From Candidatus Nomurabacteria bacterium (lineage in GTDB: Bacteria; Patescibacteriota; Minisyncoccia; Phycocordibacterales; UBA9973), in NCBI GenBank assembly GCA_903869875.1, contig CAIQAW010000072.1, forward strand, positions 1-10,706: a stretch of 10,706 bases of DNA. Reading direction: 5' to 3'. Both the position numbers and the translations under genes were made by a program. This document shows positions 6,189 to 10,706 of this stretch, one piece after another. The notes under the pieces were generated by a model. The model worked only from the letters and a program-made list of their open reading frames with translations. It ran no database searches and was not told the DNA's origin. Within the stretch, counting starts at the first letter, position 1; the number at the start of each line of letters is the position of its first letter.

Positions 6189-8078
6189 TTACTTAACCAC
6201 CTTACCGTCGCCAGCACCTTCTATACGACGTAGTGTAACAGGGTCGCGGGTTATACGAACGTTCGATGTAGTGTAGGAATCAGTTCCAGTAAAAGTAGAC
6301 TGTGTTAGCAGTGTTGGTACACTACCTATGTCTGTGGTGGTTGGTGTTAGATTAACCTTGAAAAACACTTGCCTACGAACAGTGTCGCTGGGGTTTTTCT
6401 TTAACGTACCAACGCGCCAAGTAACTTCACGCGAAGAACTGTTGTATGTTACAACTTCGTCTGCCGGAGAAAACTCTGATGCCCATTCTACGTTGCGTGG
6501 CAATATACCTTTTACAACACCATTGTCTACTGGGTTTGTGGTGTTAGATAGTACCCAACCAACTGTATATGTTGTTGTACTACCGGCCATTGGTGGGTTT
6601 GTACCTTTGTTTTTTAATGGGCCAGAACTATAGTAACCAACCGCGTCCAAATCTACCTGTGCACCAAGTCGGAAAATTTTTCTATCTAAGGCTGAAAGTG
6701 ATGTTACAGAATTAACAGAATCTATAGGCGTGCCTGTTACTGAAACAGTTACAACAATGTCGCCACCTACGCCTGTACCACCTGGTAATGCAGAAAAATT
6801 AAAATCCACATAACCACTACCCCCTGGTGCTATGTCTGCTAGGGCTTGTGTTTGGTCTGAATTCCAAACTATAGTAGACTTTGATTCGTCATAAGTACCA
6901 AAGTTTGTTTTAACACTTTTTTTATCAAAGGCACTACCTGAAATAGTTGCTGTTATAACACTGTCGTGCACAACTGTGTTTGTATTGTTTGTATACGAAA
7001 TAGACACAGGCACATCAGTACCAGAACCAATAGCGTACACATCTGAAGTAGTGCCGTTATATGTTATGTGTGTGTCTAAGAAAGCTTTGTCTATTAAAAC
7101 TGTTTGTAAACTTTGTGCATACAATGCACCCAGACCATGCGCACCGTTTTTGTCTTGTTCGCCTATGTAAATATGAAAAACTTTTTCGTCGCCACTGATA
7201 CCGTTTAATGTACCTGTTATGCTTATTTCTTTTTTAGTGCCTTTTATCAAGTCGCCCAAACTCCATAGGTTGTTACCACTAAATGCACCGGGTTCAGACT
7301 TTTGGAAACTAAAGCCAGGTGGAAAGTCTACAGAAACAGCCATGTTTTTAAGCAAATCTTCTGAAGTCGGGTTTATAGAAATAATAAATGTATATGGTTG
7401 GTTAGACACAACAGTTGTTGCCCCGTCTATGCCTATAGATAATGAGGACCCTGATAATGTAACTTCTTTTTGAATTTGTTTTGTAAACAATGCATTAGAA
7501 CCAGCTATGTGGTATTCCAGCATTATACTGATGGGTTTTATACTTCCAGATTCGCCATATAAAACTAGTGGTATAACTGTACGTTTTGTTTCGCCTGGTG
7601 TTATGGTGCCTATGTCCATTTTAGCCCGAAGTTTTTCACCCTTGTCGCTGGCGTCCTTAGGGTATGTAACAATAATGTCTGCCAGTTCTAGTTGGGCACG
7701 GTTTCTGTTTGTTGTTGCAACTTCCAAAGAAAACTGCTCGCCACCCTGAGCAAAAGAGTTACCTAAAATGGTTAGGTCTATACGGTCGTTTGAAACAATG
7801 TTTGTTTTTTGTTGTAGAGAATAGTACAAAAACCCAATAGCAATAACTAGGAATGAAAATGAAATTATAAAAAATGTTCTAAAAAAAGTTTTATGACCTA
7901 ACATGTTTTTTGCTTTTTTTACCGCACTGCTTTGTGCCCATTCGTGGTTTACATTAAAACTTTCTCCATGTAGTACCCCACCGTCTGGGCTGGGTAACAC
8001 TTCGTCTGGTTTTGACATAAAAAGTTTTGACTTTATGTCTTCTATTCTATGTGTAGAGTTTTTGTTTTCATCTTCCAT
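6189..8078 (-). CDS. Signal-anchored surface protein with Ig-like/DUF11-like domains
   Basis: A 629-residue protein of unknown function. Residues 1-65 are polar and presumably cytoplasmic; a single hydrophobic segment at about 67-87, preceded by basic residues (KKAKNMLGHK), should act as an uncleaved anchor with the C-terminus outside. The rest is rich in S, T, G and V with alternating beta-strand patterns and no cysteine, consistent with about four Ig-like beta-sandwich domains near 98-205, 210-325, 330-460 and 465-615. The segments FPPGFSF, LWSLGDL, LPRNVEW and VTWRVGTL resemble DUF11 / conserved-repeat modules found in bacterial surface proteins. It lacks an LPXTG or type IV pilin signal. 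A role in the cell envelope or host-cell contact is inference. It sits between recO and glyQS with its own leaderless promoter. Confidence 0.75.
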   Translation of the reverse strand: MEDENKNSTHRIEDIKSKLFMSKPDEVLPSPDGGVLHGESFNVNHEWAQSSAVKKAKNMLGHKTFFRTFFIISFSFLVIAIGFLYYSLQQKTNIVSNDRIDLTILGNSFAQGGEQFSLEVATTNRNRAQLELADIIVTYPKDASDKGEKLRAKMDIGTITPGETKRTVIPLVLYGESGSIKPISIMLEYHIAGSNALFTKQIQKEVTLSGSSLSIGIDGATTVVSNQPYTFIISINPTSEDLLKNMAVSVDFPPGFSFQKSEPGAFSGNNLWSLGDLIKGTKKEISITGTLNGISGDEKVFHIYIGEQDKNGAHGLGALYAQSLQTVLIDKAFLDTHITYNGTTSDVYAIGSGTDVPVSISYTNNTNTVVHDSVITATISGSAFDKKSVKTNFGTYDESKSTIVWNSDQTQALADIAPGGSGYVDFNFSALPGGTGVGGDIVVTVSVTGTPIDSVNSVTSLSALDRKIFRLGAQVDLDAVGYYSSGPLKNKGTNPPMAGSTTTYTVGWVLSNTTNPVDNGVVKGILPRNVEWASEFSPADEVVTYNSSSREVTWRVGTLKKNPSDTVRRQVFFKVNLTPTTTDIGSVPTLLTQSTFTGTDSYTTSNVRITRDPVTLRRIEGAGDGKVVK

Positions 8079-8084
8079 TATAAT

Positions 8085-8113
8085 ATTATACCCCGTAGTA
8101 GAACTTATTAAAA
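8085..8113 (-). promoter_or_regulatory. Leaderless promoter of the surface-protein gene
   Basis: Minus strand: perfect -10 TATAAT (8090-8085), six-nt discriminator ATTATA, ATG at 8078 at predicted +1. The -35 at 17-nt spacing is poor (TTTTAA, 8113-8108), which suggests activator dependence or moderate strength. The whole -35 and spacer region lies inside inverted repeat 8091-8126, so a DNA-binding protein or DNA/RNA structure could govern expression. Confidence 0.55.
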
Positions 8114-8126
8114 GTTCACTACGGGG
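8091..8126. repeat. Inverted repeat 1, overlapping the surface-protein promoter
   Basis: Arms CCCCGTAGT (8091-8099) and ACTACGGGG (8118-8126) enclose a second pair GAACTT (8101-8106) and AAGTTC (8112-8117), with one bulged A and an ATTAA loop: 15 base pairs in all. Its edge abuts the -10 box. It is paired with a second, related inverted repeat at 8131-8160. Possible roles are an operator, a 3' end for the upstream eamA-recO transcript (no T-tract), or a mobile palindromic repeat. Confidence 0.7.
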
Positions 8127-8130
8127 CAGG

Positions 8131-8160
8131 CCGGGTAGTAGAGTTTACTTCACTACCCGG
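8131..8160. repeat. Inverted repeat 2, tandem relative of repeat 1
   Basis: Arms CCGGGTAGT (8131-8139) and ACTACCCGG (8152-8160) form 9 perfect base pairs, with a short AG/CT extension and TTTA loop. It shares GTAGTAGA on the left and TTCACTAC plus GGCAGGCC on the right with repeat 1; the right-hand shared blocks lie 34 bp apart (8115 and 8149). At the stem base the unit swaps CC/GG for GG/CC on both sides, so pairing is preserved. It lies 4 nt beyond the CAGGC trailer of unit 2 from the recO stop codon, in the 91-bp space before the surface-protein gene. Confidence 0.7.
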
Positions 8161-8169
8161 CAGGCCATA

Positions 8170-8715
8170 TTACAGTTGTGTTTCATCCAATAGTGTGTTT
8201 ATATTCCGAACAATGTCAGCACGTTCCATGGTTTGCCCATATGTACGTAGCTGGTCTATAGTGCCCACTATTAACACGTCTGTAAATTCGCGGTTCCAGT
8301 AACCTAAGTGAAACAAGATTCTAGCTACTAATGCCAGTTCAAAAACACCTTCTGCCAGGTATGGGTACAGTAAAATTATTTCATTAAACAGTGGTTCGTT
8401 AGGTTCTTCTTCTGGAATAAGGCGTAACAATATCGATGCAATACGTGCAGACACACGGCGTATATCTACATCTGCTACATCGTAGCTTTGTGTACTACCA
8501 ATGCGCCACATGGCTTTGCCACGCACCATGTCTACCTTGGCAAACTTGTACAGAACTATGGCTAGGCGTGCCTTAGACTGCAGTTTACGCACGGCCTGTG
8601 CTGTAGCCACAACCATACCCAGTTCACGGGTAAACAGCTTGTATGCCCGGTTATGTTCACCCAGAGGCTTCTCAGCACAGACAAATGCAGTTGTGTGGTA
8701 TATGTGGTGTGCCAT
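8170..8715 (-). CDS. recO: DNA repair protein RecO, short form
   Basis: RecO mediates RecA loading in the RecFOR recombination-repair pathway by displacing SSB. The 181 residues keep the N-terminal OB-fold signature: TTAFVCAEKPLGEHNRAYKLFTRELGM-like start (8-34 region), ATAQAVRKLQSKAR (37-50) and VRGKAMWRIG (64-73). The helical C-terminal part is short and has no CxxC zinc motif, whereas typical RecO proteins are about 230-260 residues; this fits CPR reduction. It is the second gene of an operon, 5 nt after the permease stop, without a Shine-Dalgarno, so probably coupled. Assignment rests on the N-terminal half; the C-terminal half alone would not be recognisable. Confidence 0.82.
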   Translation of the reverse strand: MAHHIYHTTAFVCAEKPLGEHNRAYKLFTRELGMVVATAQAVRKLQSKARLAIVLYKFAKVDMVRGKAMWRIGSTQSYDVADVDIRRVSARIASILLRLIPEEEPNEPLFNEIILLYPYLAEGVFELALVARILFHLGYWNREFTDVLIVGTIDQLRTYGQTMERADIVRNINTLLDETQL

Positions 8716-8720
8716 AGAAT

Positions 8721-9635
8721 TTAAACAAATTTAGACACCAGTACTACCCCTACCAACATAACTATAAAAGATATTACTTTTATAGCAAGGTGTTTTTTAG
8801 AGAAAGATTCGTTAAAATACTTTGGTAGTAATTTTGTAAGCAAATAACCTAGAACAATAATTACAAAAGGCTGAAAACCATTTACAACTTGCACTGCTGA
8901 AATAGGTACACGCAAACTAACATATGCAACAATAGACAAACCTGTTATAGACATAATTTCTGTAATAGTACCCAGTACTAGTACAACACCGACATGTCCA
9001 CGAACAGCGTCATTAAACTGTTTATAATAAGTTGGTATTAAATACAAAACCAAGCCACATAATGCCATACCTACATAAACCCAAAAACCAGTTGACCAGA
9101 AAGTTTGTTCCAAAGAAATAAATTTAAAAACAAAAACATGTAGTGCTGTCATAAAAGAAGACAGTAACATTAGTAACAATGTTTTTCTTTTTAGATACCA
9201 TTTACCATCTACAGAATCTAGCATTACAAATGTCGAACCAAGTAGTATCAACAGTCCGCCGAATAGTGCATAGAAACCAAAATGTTCGTGTAGAAATAAA
9301 AAACCTAGCAAAAACCCAAAAACTGGAATGGTTTGGTAAACCATAACAGCACGCGAAGCATCGTCTATTTCTAATGCTTTACAATACGGCATAAATGCCA
9401 GAACAAACACTGCCCCGTTTAGCACAGCAATAGTTCTATAAAAAATAGTTATATCTGTAATATGCCCTGGTTGGAATATTAAAATAAACAAAGCCATAAC
9501 CAGACCAGCAAACCCAGTTGTAATAACAGCCACCTCACCTTTGCCGGTAAAGAACCTTGAAATAACAGCTTTGTCGACATAGTTTACCAAAGACCACAGT
9601 ATGGTCGGGATAATAGCAATAAAAATCCAGTTCAT
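8721..9635 (-). CDS. EamA/DMT-superfamily permease
   Basis: A 304-residue protein with about ten hydrophobic helices arranged as two five-helix halves, the hallmark of EamA (drug/metabolite transporter) proteins. The N-terminal half shows SLVNYVDKAVISRF (15-28), an ALEIDDASRAVMVYQTIPVF-like segment (about 87-106) and FLHEHFG near 113-119, equivalent to the family glutamate at the helix 4 start; the second half repeats the pattern with VPISAVQVVNGFQPF. Substrate (amino acid, metabolite or drug export) cannot be predicted. It heads a leftward operon with recO. Its promoter fits the leaderless pattern with an extended -10. Confidence 0.9.
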   Translation of the reverse strand: MNWIFIAIIPTILWSLVNYVDKAVISRFFTGKGEVAVITTGFAGLVMALFILIFQPGHITDITIFYRTIAVLNGAVFVLAFMPYCKALEIDDASRAVMVYQTIPVFGFLLGFLFLHEHFGFYALFGGLLILLGSTFVMLDSVDGKWYLKRKTLLLMLLSSFMTALHVFVFKFISLEQTFWSTGFWVYVGMALCGLVLYLIPTYYKQFNDAVRGHVGVVLVLGTITEIMSITGLSIVAYVSLRVPISAVQVVNGFQPFVIIVLGYLLTKLLPKYFNESFSKKHLAIKVISFIVMLVGVVLVSKFV

Positions 9636-9641
9636 AACGAT

Positions 9642-9670
9642 ATTGTAACACAGTGGTCAACCACAACAAA
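9642..9670 (-). promoter_or_regulatory. Leaderless extended -10 promoter of eamA-recO
   Basis: Minus strand: -10 TACAAT (9647-9642) preceded by TGT (extended -10 TGN), six-nt discriminator ATCGTT, ATG at 9635 at predicted +1. The -35 is weak: TTTGTT at 17-nt or TTGTTG at 16-nt spacing. An inverted repeat GTGGT (9653-9657) / ACCAC (9660-9664) sits in the spacer and may be an operator. Confidence 0.55.
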
Positions 9671-9720
9671 AACCCCTTCTGAACAACCGGGCAGGCTTGA
9701 ATTTATTGGGTTTTTAGCAC

Positions 9721-9749
9721 TTGACAAATTACCTAAAAAGGTATATAAT
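9721..9749 (+). promoter_or_regulatory. Perfect consensus sigma70 promoter of the 118-residue gene
   Basis: TTGACA (9721-9726), 17-nt spacer, TATAAT (9744-9749): both hexamers and the spacing match consensus exactly. Predicted +1 is about 9756, giving a 23-nt leader before ATG 9779 with no Shine-Dalgarno near the start. Upstream, AAAAACCC (9668-9675) and GGGTTTTT (9708-9715) form long-range inverted arms of unclear meaning. Confidence 0.8.
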
Positions 9750-9778
9750 ACAGGTAGCCTAAATCGCTCTTACAAATT

Positions 9779-10135
9779 ATGGACAGCACATATAAACATA
9801 AAAGTATTTTAACATCAGGTGGTAACCTGCTTGTACAATTTTTCAAAAATGAAAAAACCTATTTCTTTTTCATGAGCCCGGACGGTGAATACTTAAACCC
9901 AGCAATTTCAAATGTATGGGGCACCGCACTGAGAGAATGGAATTCAAAACCGGAAAAATTAAAAGCAGATTTAGTTCCACATGCAGAAAAAATCTGTAAT
10001 TTTATTACAGGCTGTGTAAATACACAAAAGACTCCATCCAAAGTACTCTGGGATACAAGAGAAAAACTTGTGGTTTTCCGGAATGTAAACCAACCAGGAT
10101 TGGAAAAACTGGGTATTAAAATAAAGTTTGCCTAA
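9779..10135 (+). CDS. Hypothetical 118-residue soluble protein
   Basis: I do not recognise this protein. It is basic, lacks a signal peptide or membrane helix, and alternates beta-like stretches (NLLVQFF, KTYFFFM at about 16-32; KLVVFRNVN near 96-104) with a helical middle (PEKLKADLVPHAEKICNFITG near 58-78). There are two cysteines, C72 and C79, not arranged as a metal motif. The coding case rests on an uninterrupted frame, a perfect consensus promoter upstream and a terminator 20 nt downstream, making a self-contained transcription unit. It breaks the leaderless pattern of its neighbours. A small DNA/RNA-binding or stress protein is possible, but nothing in the sequence shows it. Confidence 0.72.
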   Translation: MDSTYKHKSILTSGGNLLVQFFKNEKTYFFFMSPDGEYLNPAISNVWGTALREWNSKPEKLKADLVPHAEKICNFITGCVNTQKTPSKVLWDTREKLVVFRNVNQPGLEKLGIKIKFA

Positions 10136-10154
10136 TCTTATCCTCCACCACACA

Positions 10155-10187
10155 AAAGCCGGACGTAACATACGCCCGGCTTTTTTT
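10155..10187. terminator. Intrinsic terminator between convergent genes
   Basis: AAAGCCGG (10155-10162) pairs with CCGGCTTT (10176-10183), extended by CGT/ACG past one A-C mismatch, with an AACAT loop; seven Ts run 10181-10187. It clearly ends the rightward 118-residue gene. In the leftward direction the T-tract is only four Ts, so it is weaker there; the stop codon of the HAD gene lies within the T-tract. Confidence 0.88.
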
Positions 10188-10706
10188 ATTTTAACACATC
10201 TTCTATTTTTATTACCAAATCAGATGGGTTATCGATAACGATAAATGGATTTCCGCGTTCAAGTGTTTCTTTTTTATGCATACCCCATGTAACACCAATA
10301 CTTTTTATACCAACATGATTTGCTTCAGAAATATCACCTAAAGTATCAGTCACAAAAACAACATCATTACTTAAAAGCCCGTACTTTTCTATTAAAGATT
10401 TTAACTTAACTGATTTTGACGTATGAGATTCAAAACCAAGAATATCCGAAAAATACTCCCTAACATGTTCTTTGACAAGGAATTTTTCAATAGTACTAGA
10501 TGAACCGGATGAACATATTGCAAGCTTGTACTTATTTGCAAGTTCAAGAATAGTACTATGTACTAAATCTTGAATACTGAACTCTGTATGCAAGGCATCA
10601 TTATAACGTAAAGTGGAACTTTCAGGAAAAACATATTTCCCACTTTTTAAAAGTGTACTTTGAGATTCTATAAAATTACCATGGTTCATTTCTTCAAAGT
10701 TTTCCC
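10186..10706 (-). CDS. HAD-superfamily hydrolase, N-terminus beyond window
   Basis: The reading frame stays open to the right edge: upstream of the ATG at 10689 the codons read E-N-F-E-E without a stop, so that methionine is probably internal and the gene is partial. About 172 residues are visible. HAD motif II is the serine-rich LAICSSGSS, motif III lysine is in SKSVKLKSLIEKYG, and motif IV is VFVTDTLGDISEA with the acidic pair. Motif I (DxD nucleophile) and part of the cap should be in the missing N-terminus. The pattern resembles phosphoglycolate-phosphatase-like / haloacid dehalogenase phosphatases; substrate unknown. Transcription converges on the 118-residue gene. Confidence 0.85.
   Translation of the reverse strand, partial: ENFEEMNHGNFIESQSTLLKSGKYVFPESSTLRYNDALHTEFSIQDLVHSTILELANKYKLAICSSGSSSTIEKFLVKEHVREYFSDILGFESHTSKSVKLKSLIEKYGLLSNDVVFVTDTLGDISEANHVGIKSIGVTWGMHKKETLERGNPFIVIDNPSDLVIKIEDVLK

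Noticed and set aside
8091..8160. CRISPR array
   Set aside because: Only two units, palindromic throughout, with no spacers between them.
9668..9715. AAAAACCC / GGGTTTTT long-range inverted arms as terminator
   Set aside because: 32-nt loop, and it lies between divergent genes where no terminator is needed; homopolymer-rich arms make chance likely.
10186..10689. HAD gene as complete, starting at ATG 10689
   Set aside because: The frame remains open to base 10706 and HAD motif I is absent, so the N-terminus is outside the window.

Overview
This window looks like part of a small, AT-rich bacterial genome of the Candidate Phyla Radiation (Patescibacteria), probably Parcubacteria-like. The reasons are short versions of universal genes (a 483-residue MetRS with no C-terminal tRNA-binding extension, a 181-residue RecO), very tight gene packing, a single-chain dimeric-type GlyRS, and a large signal-anchored protein of Ig-like domains. 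The lineage is inference from style and gene content. The genetic code is standard: the genes read through without in-frame TGA, and every visible stop is TAA except one TAG.

Layout, left to right. Bases 1-138 hold no protein gene. They carry a leftward sigma70-type promoter with a GC-rich discriminator, aimed at a sequence resembling the first helix of 5S rRNA that runs off the window. Bases 139-3547 are a leftward operon: AI-2E/PerM-family permease, then metG, then a TatD-family hydrolase, with gaps of 3 and 1 nt. A 99-bp divergent promoter region separates it from a rightward NrnA-like DHH-DHHA1 phosphoesterase (3647-4672). That gene converges on leftward glyQS (4833-6146), with a perfect 16-bp-arm bidirectional terminator between them. 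Further right, all leftward, are a 629-residue membrane-anchored Ig-like protein (6189-8078), recO (8170-8715) and an EamA/DMT permease (8721-9635), the last two forming an operon. A divergent region holds a perfect TTGACA-N17-TATAAT promoter for an unrecognised 118-residue protein (9779-10135). This converges, across a terminator, on a HAD-family hydrolase cut off by the right edge.

The most striking signal is promoter geometry. In all five protein-coding transcription units whose first gene lies between 3547 and 9635, a -10 hexamer ends exactly 6 nt before the ATG, so the predicted +1 is the A of the start codon (leaderless mRNA). None of these genes has a Shine-Dalgarno sequence; the only clear one is at the internal operon gene tatD. 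The 118-residue gene and the left-edge RNA promoter break the pattern.

Other oddities are two heptanucleotide repeat arrays in opposite orientation embedded in the tatD reading frame, each matching an apparent loop insertion, and a pair of tandem hairpins with swapped, pairing-preserving stem bases, one lying across the promoter of the 629-residue surface protein. Functionally the window is mostly housekeeping (two aminoacyl-tRNA synthetases, recombination repair, RNA/nucleotide turnover) plus two permeases and one cell-surface protein. I see no CRISPR array, transposase, phage gene or defence cassette.
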